NCBI GenBank assembly: GCA_013398295.1
Contig: VZSF01010138.1
Location: forward strand, 1-64,000
Direction of reading: 5' to 3'
DNA from: Chionis minor
Lineage: Eukaryota; Chordata; Aves; Charadriiformes; Chionididae
DNA: 64,000 nt
The notes beneath the pieces were generated by a model. That model did no database searches, was not told the DNA's origin, and was given only the letters and a program-made list of their open reading frames with translations. Below, piece by piece: positions 47,601-59,410 of this stretch. Within the stretch, counting starts at the first letter, position 1. Each line of letters opens with the position of its first letter. Position numbers and translations under genes: made by a program.

Positions 47601-49179
47601 GCAGATGTATCGCTACCAGTGTACGTGCGGGAGCAGAACCATTTAAAAAGCGCATCAAGGTGACGTTGTGACCCCTGAGTCACTGTGAGTCTGGTTTGTT
47701 GCTATTTTGCTTCTCTCTTTCCCCAGCCCTGCAAGGCTCTTGGACGCAGCTTCCTCTTTTACAGGCGCTCAAAGTTCCTCCCTCCTTACGTACAGGCTGG
47801 GGGGGTGGTTCAGGAGTCTGGGGCGGCTCTGGTGCTGCCGGCTCTCCCTTCGCGGGGTGATTTCAAGCTGACCTGGGGTGCAGTAAGCACCTGTCAGCAA
47901 TTCTGACAGCATCTGGCAAATGTGAATCAATTGGAGAGAGGCTTTAATATAATAAAACCTATATAGATGATCATGACTTAAATCGAGAAGTAGGGATGCT
48001 GTTTCACCCTTCAGAGGGAAAAAAAAAAAGCTGTAATCAACTGATTCTTTAAGAGGCCTCTAGCGATGTTCACATGCAAGCAAGGCTTCATTAATTGACA
48101 AATCTAGGCTGAGGTAGGAAACTAAAATTCAATTATTGTCGATAGCTTGAATAAAACCCAATTCTTATTGGTGATGACCTTACATGTTATTCTTTCTGTA
48201 AATGTCCTCCTGTTTCTCAGTCTTTTAAAATCCCAAATGTCAGATAAAGCACTTATCTCCATTTTTTGCTTAATTCAGTTTTCTTGTAATAAAAGCTTGT
48301 CAGGCTTATTTAGAAGGATCGCCTGCTTTGAGCTCTCTGCTTTGTTCTCTGTTATGGTACACCAAGTTTTCAGCAGCCCTGTGTTTTCAAGGTGAGGTCC
48401 ACATCGATCTGACCTGCCGCTTGAAACATTTTTGTTTCGGTCCTTTATAGATGTTCATTGTACTTCGCATTTCCTGGGTGAGAACTATCATCTATATTAA
48501 TTCTTCTGTAAGTTGGCCCACCTGTTAATGCAATTGTCCAAAAAGTGTCATAGTTGATGCGTCATTAGAATAAGGAACTTTCTGGCTTTTAGTAAGAAAT
48601 GTAGGGAAAGCCGATCGCTGCGTGGTGTGCCGGAGTTCAGCCCTGAGAGACCATAAGCCCCAAAGAGACTTTCAGATTTCATCTGTCATAAAACGTGGGC
48701 AGTTACAGAAACAAGAGATACTTTAATTAATTGTTGTATTACTATTAGTTATACAAATACATGCATATGTAATTATGTGATGCAGTATTTCAATAAGAGA
48801 TGCATGGAATAATTGCTCTGAGTAATTTGCATATAAAGGAAATTCTCTCCAGCATAGTAGTAACAATGGTTCTTAAACTGATAGTATTTGCAATCTCTAG
48901 GTCTCAAATGTTTTACAGAGTGACAGTCTCTGACAGATGAGGAAACCTGGGCATGGAGATCAGATAATGTATCTAAGGTCATACGTGGGTTCAATGACAC
49001 CTCTTTTGCTCCTAATTTGTATTTTCGTTAGCAAGTCATGGCAGTTTGAGGAAGGCTGCATGTGTACAGGTACTCAGCATATTTTTTTCTCTCTCCTTAA
49101 AGCACAATTCACAGAATGAAAGAATTATGGAATGGAAGAATTACTCTTAGTAGTGGACACAATTCCACTAGACTCCAAT
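47601..49179. other. Intergenic sequence
   Basis: AT-rich sequence with short chance open frames only. No element was recognised. Confidence 0.6.
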
Positions 49180-49600
49180 TATGAGTCTCATCTGTTCAGT
49201 ACCTTCATTAGTGGCCTGGGGAATGGAAGAAAGAGTTTGCTGTTTATGTTTGTAGATAACAAGATCTGGGAGAGCCGGGTAGTACACTGGATGTTGTCAT
49301 GATCCCAATGGTAACGTTACATTTTTTGAAAGATCTGAAGGCAAAAAGAGGAATGCAATTCAACCAGGGAAGTACAAGGTGTTAAAACTGAGAGAAAGAA
49401 AACGAAATGCTCAGGCACAGGAGAGGAAACAAACTGTCTGTGCAGCAATTCTTTGGAGAAAACGCCAGTTTACTGGCAGATCACAAGCAGAACGTGAGTC
49501 AGAAGTGGCATGCTGTTATGAAAAGGGCAGACGTCGTGCACGGATATCTCACGCCTGCGTGTGAGTGACAAACGCGGGGCAAAACTTGCCAGTCCATTCA
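49180..49600 (+). mobile_element. Decayed CR1 reverse-transcriptase relic
   Basis: Conceptual pieces in shifting frames resemble the CR1 reverse transcriptase C-terminal part. They include FVDNK (for FADDT), GMQFNQGKYKVLKL (for [13 protein letters not shown]) and, further on, HKQNVSQKWHAVMKRAD. The order and spacing agree with the intact-looking CR1 at 11.5 kb, but nucleotide identity is low, so this is a much older insertion. Confidence 0.65.
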
Positions 49601-50421
49601 GACTGATAAGGTGTCAGCTGGGACGCCGTGTTCTGTTTGAGCAGCTCTGTTTGAAGGATGATACGGGCAAGACGGAAGGGAAAAAAACGGCTTCTATTTT
49701 CCCCCTTGTGGAAAAGAAGAGAATAATCTGGATTATTCCCTGGGTATACCCAGGTTGGATGAAAGTAGCGAGTTTAGTCTTCAGTCGCAGTGAAGAGAGT
49801 CAGATACTGTAAAATCTTTTTACTGTAAGCATAGAGAAGCACCGAAATAGATGTCCTGAGTGGGCTAATGTTTCCCTTGTTCTGGGTATCGGGTCCCTGT
49901 CCCTGCCAGTTGTGCCATGGTGCGCGGTGGTGAGCGGAATGGACGCGAGGTGAAGGTCTGGCTTCCAGGTCCGGGCACCTTTCCCAGGGTTTGTGCAGAA
50001 GCAGCTCGGTCAGGCTACTTTGCCTGGTGGTCTGGGCTGGCGCTTTACCCCTCAGTTACGAGGCCAGGAGCAGCTCTAATGTAAATTATGCTTCTTGTTC
50101 CTACGATCAGTCATTCAGGAATAAAATATAAGAGAGCTTTGTTAAGGCTGTTCTGTAAAAATGTTTGTTTAGTGTCAAAAAGCACAGGGAGTGCCAGCAG
50201 TGATCAGGAAAGGAGTAGAGAAGAAACCAGATAACGTGACGGTGCCTCTGCACTGCGTCTTGAGTGTGGTGTGGGCACTTCCATGGAGAGATGTGTAGGA
50301 GCCTCCTACCTCTGCCCGTAGTAAAATCCCTGGTGACTGAAAATGGGTGAGGAATCCTGCCCCTGGCATTTTCACCTTCCAGATTGTTCTTGGCGGATTC
50401 CAATAAATTACAAATTAACCC

Positions 50422-50443
50422 TGTAATCTGTTAACAGATTACA
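50422..50443. repeat. Perfect 22-bp palindrome
   Basis: TGTAATCTGTT followed directly by its exact reverse complement, with no spacer and a central GTTAAC. A perfect 22-bp palindrome is expected by chance about once in several million bases. The centre resembles half of an HNF1-type site. Confidence 0.9.
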
Positions 50444-52665
50444 ATTTAACTCTGACCCTGCTTTGGAAGTGCTGAAAGCCAAGTGGTTCTTCCTGAGTTT
50501 TGGGTTTCCTGCTGCTTTGACTATCATTGACCGTCTGAGGAGTTCAGGCTCCAGCGATTGTATCTACGCAAAGAAAACAACACCACTTCCAAAGGCCACA
50601 GAATTGACGGTGGCACTGGTTTAGCATAATGTGTTTTCTTTGGAAGGCTTTCCAGGATCCCCCTAAAATATTTAAGCAACCTCTTTAAGGGAGCTCTGTA
50701 CTGTGTGACGGCTGCCGGGTCATCGGTACCCAAAAGAGTTTGTTAAGAACTAGTTGGAGTGTGTCTGTGAAACGAATGGCTCACCTTTCGTTTATTGTCC
50801 CACTTCAGATGAGGCTTTGGGTTTGTTCCCCAGCATTTTGCATATCTGTGGAAAGTTTTACAGGCTCATCTCATGGCTACATGAATATATGTGTTCTCTA
50901 AATTTAGCTGAAGCCTAATTTTAGCTGTGGTGCTAGGCGTCCTTTTGAATCAGACTTCCTCTTGTCTCTGCAGGACGGAGAAGGCCAATTAAACTATCCG
51001 TCCGAAAGCTGTAAAAGCCTTTTTTCAGTGTTGATATTTACCCTTCATTAAACTTAATTATCGTAATTCAGCACCTTTGCCTACAAACCTCACCTGCTGG
51101 TTGGCTGGCCATTTATAGCCACCAGTTTCCACAGTTTCTTCTTCCTCTGTGCTACAAGTTTAGACACTTGGAATCCTTGCGACCATTGGTGTTCTCAGGT
51201 GCTTCTCATCAGCCTTCTTAACAGCAAATCTTTAGTTGGGTGACTCAGCTTTCTCATTCAAACAGAGCCCCCAAAATATAAAAATCTCCTTTTAAATCCG
51301 GACATATTAGTTAAAATTAACGATTATTTAGATATATATTTTTTTAAAATTAGAAAATCCTCTTTCCTTAAAAATCAATGTGTTAAAAAGCAGGTATATT
51401 TCTGAATTTGCTTCTTTACTTTGGCAAGGTGTCTGTGAGAAAATTAAATCTGAAGAAAGACTTTGCATTGAAGTAATGACTTTGTTCAGTTTGGGGGTTT
51501 GAGAGTGAAGGTCGAAGAAGCTTCTTCTCAAAGAAGTTTTCTATAAAAACTTTCAACCATACAATTGGATTTGAAATGTTTGTGATGTTTCATTCAGCTG
51601 TCACTGAAACATCAGTCATCTCCTCTTGTTTTTGGAGACTAGCTTGAATAATCCAGTAATATTTGTTTTCCTTAATAAGTGTTATTTGTTATTTTTGAAA
51701 ATGATCAGCCTGACTCAATGAGGTGAACTTTAATGCTATGCTGCTGTTTCCAGAATAGTATGTTCTATGCAAAGAAATTATGTTTTGAGGAAGCCATATG
51801 ACAGGGCACATCCCTTGAAAAATATTTTTTAAATCCCCAAAAGAAATCATTACATGCAATCAGCTGAATGTTCCCTGTCTCTAGGAAATGGGGAAGTTTA
51901 GACATGTCTGTTAACACTTAAGTGATACTTAGATATAATGTGAATTAATTTCAGTTCTAAGTTTTAAAATTCCTCCATTCTTCCCTCCTCACTGCAGATT
52001 CTGTCCCTTTTACCCCAAATTGTTTCTCCGTGTCCATGAGTCTGGGGAAATTGTTTTGGATATCAGGAGAATTCTATCCCTTTACTAAGTTTAAGGAAGT
52101 CTGAAGCAAAGAAGGGTAGAAATTTGAGAAGCTGGTGTTTCTGGCTGTGCTCCAGAGAGTTAGGAGAGCGAACCAGGGCAGGAGGTTGTGTGTTTGTTTT
52201 TGCCTTTTAATTGTTTTATATGAAGTTATCTCTTTGCAGATGCAGAAGGCAGTAAAAATGAAAAATGTTGGAACCCATGACACATGTAGTTAATTTTCTG
52301 AACTAAGTAAATTAAGTACAAATTGGTTATTAATAATTCAAAGCAAAATGCCAGATAAGAAATTGGAGCAGCTTGTCTATCATTTTCAACCATTAAAAGA
52401 TTAGTCTGAGCAAGGCAGTCCGAGGCTCCCTTATCTCTTATTAAAGCCTCACTTCTTCATTTATTAAAGAATCAGATCTAAATGATGCAGCGGGTTGGAG
52501 ACATTGCCGTTGCAATAGCCTGGTGTGTGGCGCCCTGTTGCAGACGTGGGGTAAGCTGAAAGGTGGGTTCAGTGCTGGAAATTGTGAGTATGTGGGACCT
52601 CCTGGAGGCAGCCTGGTCGTTTCGTTGGGGAGTGTTATTGTGTGTGATGTGAAGAGGTGAGGAGC

Positions 52666-52710
52666 TGGGAGAGTAGGGAGTGTTGGGAGGGTAGGGAGCG
52701 CTGGGAGGGC
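52666..52710. repeat. 18-bp minisatellite, 2.5 copies
   Basis: The units TGGGAGAGTAGGGAGTGT and TGGGAGGGTAGGGAGCGC are followed by a half unit TGGGAGGGC. G-rich on the + strand. Confidence 0.85.
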
Positions 52711-55700
52711 TGTCTGTGCACTGGAGGGATGTCGCTCTAATACATGGAGATACAGGACTCAGCTCCTGGCTCCAAAAGGGGCTCCAAAGTGACCCTGCCC
52801 TGTGTTTGTTAGAAAGCCCCTCGGTGCCCAGGATGTGACGGCGTGGTGCCCTGCGGTACCCAAGTCCTGAGAGCAGGGGTGGAGGATGGACTGATGCCTC
52901 CATAGTGCCAGAGGTATTAATTAGTGTGCATGGCACTGTGCTGGCAATCCCCAGGTGCATCTCTACGCTGGGCACCTCTGCCCCATCCCTGCCCCATCCC
53001 TGGACAAGCGGTACCTGCTCAGCTGCTCCACGGCAGGGATGGAGCGTGGGGCGTGCACAGAGGGCTGCCAACCTGGGCAGGTCCCCACCACCCAGCAGCA
53101 TCACCCAAGGCAGGGATAAAAGAGGGGAGGCGAAGCACTGTGAGACTCCCAATCCAGCTAACTCAGGGTGATTTTCTTCTTTAATACACAAAATTGCGTT
53201 CCCCCTGTTATTGCTATGTGACTATAGCAATTTTAACCGCCCGCGTGGGATCTGGTCCAGTGATTTCTTTCTCTGAACTCATTCTCGTACAGGGGGTTAA
53301 CCTCGAGTCTGACTGCTCCCTACTGTGTAAACCACGGAAGGGGTTTTTGTTGAAATTGCCTAAGAAAACACTCCTTCCCCACTCTTTGCCTGCTTTTGCA
53401 TTCAGACTGTACTTCATGAGGTGAGAATTGCCTCTCAGATCTATCAGGGCTGCACTGCAGTGAAATAAAACCAGATTTCCTGGAGGAGATGTGTAGTTGC
53501 CACTTACGTCCATGTGTAGAAAAATTCCCGGTGGCTGGAAAACAGGGAGGTAAGGACTTTGGCCCTGATACTTTAAACATTTTTATTTAGAGGGATTTTG
53601 TCGCTTTGCTAGCAAACACACACAGACGAGCCCAGCTCCATCTCCAGTGTCCAGCAGATGGTGGTGGAGTTGCATCTATGGCTGTAATTCCCGCAGAGGG
53701 CCTGGACACCACCATTCCCACACCTCAGCCCCGAGGCTGTCTATTAGAAACAAAACATCATTTCCTTGGCAGCCAGATGCAATATTTGCTTAACATGGAA
53801 AGCACTTCGTTTGGACCTGATTTTATCTGTTGCCATGATTGATTTTTATAGTTGCAGGAATCAGGCTGTGCTTGGCACCTGACACAAACACCACCACCTT
53901 GAAAGACCATCTTCAGTGCCTGCGGGCACAGAGGGGTGTTTATGCTGCTTCAAGAGAAAATTTGCATTAGGAGAGAAGCTCTTCACCTCACCTTCCTGCT
54001 GCGACTTCTGGTCTGGACAGGCATTTTAAAAAAAAACAAGCTGTCACTCCAAATCCAGACCTTAGCATGCCTCAGTTTGGAAGTGTCCCAGATGCCAGAC
54101 CTGACTCCTGGGTTCCAGAGCCATACCAAGTCCCCCCACCTTCCCATCCCAAAGCCTCTCTACAGCCGTGGGAGGCAGACAATTGGGTCTTCTGCAAGGC
54201 AGGTGAGGCTGTGTCCTTCGGGTGTTTTGGAGAACATGGCAGGGCTGCCACCTGAGCTTTTTCCACCTTTAGGTGAAAACCTTCCTCTGATGACGGAGGG
54301 TGACTCCAAGACCTTGGCTGAATGTGGGTACAAAACATCCTCATAGCATCACCACATCTCCTAAATATTCTGCAAAGCATTACAAGCATTAATTTAACTT
54401 TGAAATACTCTGCAGGCCTCTCCTTGTGAAGATAACCTTCTTAGCTGGAAATGTCTCACGAAGAAAAGTCATTAAAACAGTGAACATCCTAATTCATCAA
54501 CCCACAGTGGTTTTTTCCCTCAAAAATGTCCTGATGCACCAGTGCAAAGCAAATTTGAACCTGGCCTAAATAAAAACTGGGGAATCCCCTGTGTTTAAGA
54601 AACCCTTCAGGGCAGGGGAGTCAGCGCAGTTCACTCTACTGCACAGTACGTAGGCGTGAGGTCTGGAGGGGGGCTGGTGCGCTGCTGAGCTCCTCTGTCC
54701 CGGTGTCCAGATGGCTTTGTGGAGGCCGGGAGATGTGGTCCATGTGTGCTTCTTCACAACAGCTTTGCTGCTGACAAATCCTGCCCTTCCTTCTTCCTTG
54801 TCCTTGCCTAGTTCCTCCCAGATACCAGTCCCCCCTGTTCCTAGGCAGCTGGTTTGAGGCTGTGCTGGGAGTGCAGCTGAATGAAATTCCGCAGCTTTCT
54901 CCAGCTCTGTCCCCTTTACTTCTGGATTACTTTTCAGGCAGATTGAAGTCCCAGTCTGGCTCCCCATGAAGCACCACTGGCCACTGTCAGCACAGTGGAG
55001 GGAGCCAAGCTGGTGACAGGAATAAGATGCAGAAAGGCTGAAAGGTGAGCAGGAACACCTTATACTGATATTTTTGAGGGCCTCTTACACTTAAGGCTTT
55101 ACGTTTGGCAACTCAAGCAATTTCCAATTAGCCCAAAAAGTGAGGTGTGGGCCATGAAGCAGCAAAAACAGAACCCTCCCAGATGACGTTCAGGGCAGAG
55201 CTCACACCTGGTGAGCTTTACTCAGAGCACCTGAGTGGAGAGCCCTAGGGATAATTTAGAAGTGACAAGGAGGATGGTGGTGAAACCCAGAAATCACAAA
55301 TCCAAAGGCACGCTCAGAGCTGGAAGAGGCTGCATTTAACTCCCTATGCCTGTCCTCTGCAGCCTGGCCTGCTGATGGTTTTAGTAGCAACGTTTCTATT
55401 ATTCTGCCACCAAAGCCTCTGGCAGCAGAATTTGGTTCCTTTAGCCAAAATTACAAGGAATCAATTCCTCTGTCTTAAACTGCCTGTGAAAGAAGTGGTC
55501 ACTCTGGCACAAGCAAAACTCTAAAAGGATTTCTTCCACATCTGAAATATTAGCTAATCAAGCCTGGAGGAGATTTATGGATACTCCCGCAGCCACTGGA
55601 GGGCAGCTGTAAAGCTCACAACTGCCCTTGTATCCGCTAATCTGTCCCTGAATGATTCACTTCAGGCTTATCTTGTTGCGGCAAACATTTCCCTTTTGCT

Positions 55701-57235
55701 TTCCTACATTCCTTTTCCTCTCATTCCGTTATTCTCAGATCCAGCAGCTTTTCGAGCACCCAGGATGGCAGCTCCCTCTGCGCACCTGCAGCCAATGCCA
55801 CTGCTAACTCCAGCTTGGACAAATGACTGTCTGTCCCCTGCCTCCCAGCATCTGCCCTCTCGGTCTGAGCACCAGGTCTCCCCGCTGCTCCAGCTAGCGG
55901 TGCCTGCTCTCCAGCCCCACAGGGCGTTGAGCATGACGGGCAATGTGGATGTTCAGGGTGAAAAGCCTTTTACAGCTCTGAAGCTTCTTCTCGGGGGGCT
56001 GGATGCATCCCAGCGGTGAAAAGGAGGACACAAACGTCAGGCATGCAGTGGTGGAAGACTGGCTGCGGCACGTTGCAGCCCGGCAGGAGATGCCAAACCG
56101 TGGCAGAGCCACCAGCGGCACAGCGGGCTGGCTCGTGGTGAGACCGGTTGCCAACAGTGGGGCGATGCTGGTGGTGGGGCAAGCAGGGCTCTCGGCCGAC
56201 GGCCAGCCTGCTTTTGTGGGCACAGTGGGAGAGGAGAGCTCTGGAGAGGCAAACAGAGGAGGAGGAGAGGATGGGCTTGATGGGTGTGTGAAAACAAACC
56301 CGGCAAAGGAGATCAGCAGAGACTTGTCTGCCAGCTCCCAGGGCTCAAATAGCCCAGCACGGGACAAGAAACACAGCGGAGCTGGCACCAGGGGAGGAAA
56401 GGGAAGGCAAGATGGGGCCGCACGTGCCAGCGCTTCTATCGGAGCGTGGGGCAGCGGTGCTGCGGGTTCAGGAGCTCAGTCCCAGCCATCCCTTGGCTCG
56501 ACTCAGAGCAGGGACACAAACACTTGGATGTCTCCGGGAAGCAGTTGTCGGCGTTGCATATTAAGAAGTAAAACAACTTCTATCTCTCCATCTTAGGAGC
56601 AGCTGCTTCACCACCCCCCAGCTCCCCACGAGGGGTGGGAGCAGCGTTTGGATCAAGCAACAAGAGGCAGCCGCATCCCTGCGGAGCGCTGCCTGTGGGA
56701 GGATGGCAGTACCGCACTGCCGGGCTGCTGCGGGAGGAGATTGCCTCAGGTTACTCCCTGAATTATGCCATATGCCATTAAATCATTCCACATTAGACAA
56801 ATCTGCGCTCTGGATGATTTCCCTTTTCCGGCACGGTTGAGTGGAGATACAAACACACCCAAACACTCTCTTTCTCTATAATTTTCCTCTGCGCAGTAGA
56901 TGAGACCTGAAAAAATAAACACGCATGTTTCCCTATGGGCTATGATGTTCCTCTAACTGGTGCTTTTGTTTGCCAGCTGTAACACATCCCTTCCAGTCCG
57001 GTGCCTCTGCTGTTGTCACTGTGATCCCTATTGCATCCCTTTGGTACTGCCCTACAGCAGGATGGGACGGTTGCCACTCTGCTCCAGCCTCAGTTAAGCA
57101 GTTTTTTATTTCTTTGCTGGCATCGATAGCTGTTTGCAGGAATGAGGCATAGGTAGGGACTAGATATCATCGAGAGGGCTCGAAAACCCCAGTCCCGTCT
57201 GCTCTGCTTGGGGCTGCGCTTGGCAATTTTAACAA

Positions 57236-57532
57236 ATGAGGTTCTTCAGACATCTGGTGCGTCTGCCTACTTTTCCAGACAATTTCAACCAACTTGCACA
57301 AGTCGGAGTAATTGCAGATGTAATAATGAGCTATAATATCATCACCGCAGAGTTCAACTGGTTCGCCGATCGAGATGCGGCGCTGGCGTGGCCGCGCAGC
57401 CTGCACCAGCCCACCAGCCGCTTTCAGATCAGCTGCCGCCTGTACGGCCACGTGCCCCGCGGGAGATGCAAGGGGAAGATGTACGACGAGGTGGTGGTTA
57501 GAGGAGACAGGGCACAAATTCACAGGAAATAA
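57236..57532 (+). other. Orphan exon-like open frame with strong GC3 bias, unknown protein
   Basis: A 98-codon open frame lies in otherwise unremarkable DNA. From 57353 to 57496, 43 of 48 codons end in G or C, while first and second positions are much less GC-rich; this periodicity is typical of real coding sequence in birds and points to the + strand. The stretch reads FNWFADRDAALAWPRSL at its start and KGKMYDEVV at its end. The bias fades before 57340 and after 57496, so the coding part may be an exon of about 140-160 bases rather than the whole frame; CACCGCAG at 57343-57350 and GAG|GTGGTG at 57491 are weak possible splice sites. I do not recognise the family. It could be an exon of an unannotated gene, a retrocopy fragment, or a CpG-rich regulatory element (it holds an E-box CACGTG near 57450). 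Confidence 0.4.
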
Positions 57533-58979
57533 GATTTCATTGGCTTTGTTGTCGGTGGAATGCCATCCTTTACAGTCATAAATAGGTTATCCTCTCTTTT
57601 TAAATTCCCCGTGTTACCAGCTTCTGGGCACTAAATGTTTGCACACAACCCGTAGGGGACAGAATTGCTGTAGCAAAATGAAGGGGAAAAATGAGTCTTT
57701 AACTTGACCCGCAACATCAGAGCATTTGAAAAATTGTGAGTGTTTTTGCAGAGCTTCTATATCATCACCCTTTTCAACTGAGCATCCTGAATGCTTTATA
57801 AATATTAATTAAGTCTCATGTGGCTCCTCTGAATTACGTAAAGGCAGAATTGCCTCATCCATCAGAAGAGAGGATCCAGAAGCTGCTTAACAATTTGAGA
57901 CAGCATTAAATGACACCAGCTCAGTGAATAAGAACATAACACCCACTTGAAACTTCCGGGCAGGAGAAAAATTTGAGCGACTGAACTGTATCTCTTCACC
58001 CTTGCAAAAAAAGGAGAGCTGGATCATGAAGGGCTACATGAGGACCTCCCTTCCCACACCCTCCTTCTGTCTCTCCTTTTGCTTGGTGGCAAAATCTTGT
58101 CTCCCTGGGTAAATTTTATCTAAGATTAGGGTTTCGGAAAGGAAGTAACCTAAAGCGAAAACGCTGATAAAATCCTCACGCTCTCTCCCAGTCCTGAGAC
58201 ACTATTGCTGGCTGACAGATACTGACACTGGGAACTACTGGAAGAGAGGGCTGGACCAGAAGGATGGAGGTGCTGTGGGAGCACAGAGATTAAGGAGCTC
58301 TGTGGAGAAGCATGGGGCTAGGAGCAGGACAGAGAAGCCAGCTACGGAGTGGAAACCTCATTAGACAGCAGAACAGAGTGATTTAAAGGCCTGTCAATGT
58401 ACTATCAGTGAACAGGGGATGCTGCTTGTTTGGGAAGGATTTTCAAGATTTTTCCCAGTCATTAGGATCACAGAGGCTCACCCAAAGAGATGAGCTAAGA
58501 GCAAACTGTCTGCCAATTGCGTACCAGGTGCTGGGTAATTACATACCACACCCAGCTGAAGAATTTGAGTTTGGACTCCAGTTCATTAAAACGTTTAAAT
58601 CAAAGCGGAGACTCGCACTTAATAAATGCAGAGAGGCATCAGTTTTTTATTCGCATTTCTTATCTCCTACTAAAGTTATGGTCTTTTTCTCTTTCAAATG
58701 CCTGAGAAAGACCCTGGATTAATTGTTTCTCCAGCTGGACTTCCCCGTGTCTGTATTCTAAAGCCACTCTGGATCTATGGTTTCTAATAAGACAACTGCA
58801 GATCAGAAGAAAAATAAAGTACAGAGCAAAAAATTGTGTTGGAAAAGTCAGTTTGGTGTTTTGTTTTTTTTTTTTTAGTATACCAGATATGCCAAGGCAA
58901 TCTTGGAATGTTGTACAATTGCAGCAAGTACAGAAGATGTGCTAGAGATGTTATTTATTTCTACGGACACGACCTGCAT
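57533..58979. other. Intergenic sequence
   Basis: No gene or recognised repeat was seen. A poly-T run lies near 58865. Confidence 0.55.
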
Positions 58980-59410
58980 GGCTTGGTGGGCATCAAGCTG
59001 TTGCACAATTGCCAACAGTGCTCGCCCAGGTCATGAAGGCCAAGGGCACCACAAGCTGTGTTAGCTAGAGCAGAGGTGAGTGTTCCCCTCTACGGAGTGA
59101 AAAATGTGCCCAATTTTGTGCCCAGCCCACCCCAAGGCAAAGGCTTGCTCTGTACTGCTCTCAAGAGGCAACAGACACAAGCTGCAACAAGGGAAATACC
59201 CACTAGATACCACGAAAAAAGTCTTCAGTGAGGGCAGTGAAACCCTGGAGCAAGAGCTCAGAGAGGCTCTTTAATCTCTGTCCTGGGAGGCATCAAATGC
59301 CAGGCTGGAAGAGGTGCTGAGCAGCCTGTCCTAAGCTGGCCCTGCTTGGAGAGAGGGTGGGGTGGTGTTGGACCACTTGACTTCCAGTGGACCCTCCCAA
59401 CCTAAATTTT
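58980..59410 (+). mobile_element. Decayed CR1 LINE 3' end
   Basis: The left part resembles the CR1 coding end (CAACAGTGCTCGCCCAGGTC, GAAGGCCAAGGGCA). The middle resembles the post-RT segment (GAGCTCAGAGAGGCTCTTTA for GGCTGCCCAGGGAGGT-type sequence). The right end resembles the CR1 tail (GTTGGACCACTTGACTTCCA then CTCCCAACCTAAATT). It is heavily mutated, hence old, and of a subfamily different from the nested pair at 11-12.6 kb. Confidence 0.7.

Larger units (their letters stand above)
49601..57235. other. Intergenic region downstream of GPAM
   Basis: No gene is supported. GC content rises at about 52.5-53.1 kb and 54.1-56.5 kb and produces long chance open frames on both strands (237 codons at 52478-53191 minus, 197 at 56003-56596 plus, 164 at 55894-56388 minus) whose translations look like low-complexity noise. 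A palindrome and a minisatellite are listed separately. In human the next gene on this side is ADRA2A, a single-exon gene; its roughly 450-codon frame is not here. Confidence 0.55.

Noticed and set aside
51514..51540. GAAGAAGCTTCTTC palindrome as a heat-shock element
   Set aside because: A 14-bp palindrome is expected several times in a window this size, and the following GAA unit is out of the regular spacing.
56003..56596. 197-codon frame as a novel gene
   Set aside because: It lies in a GC-rich patch with long frames on both strands, its composition is low-complexity, and it shows no third-position bias like that at 57.4 kb.
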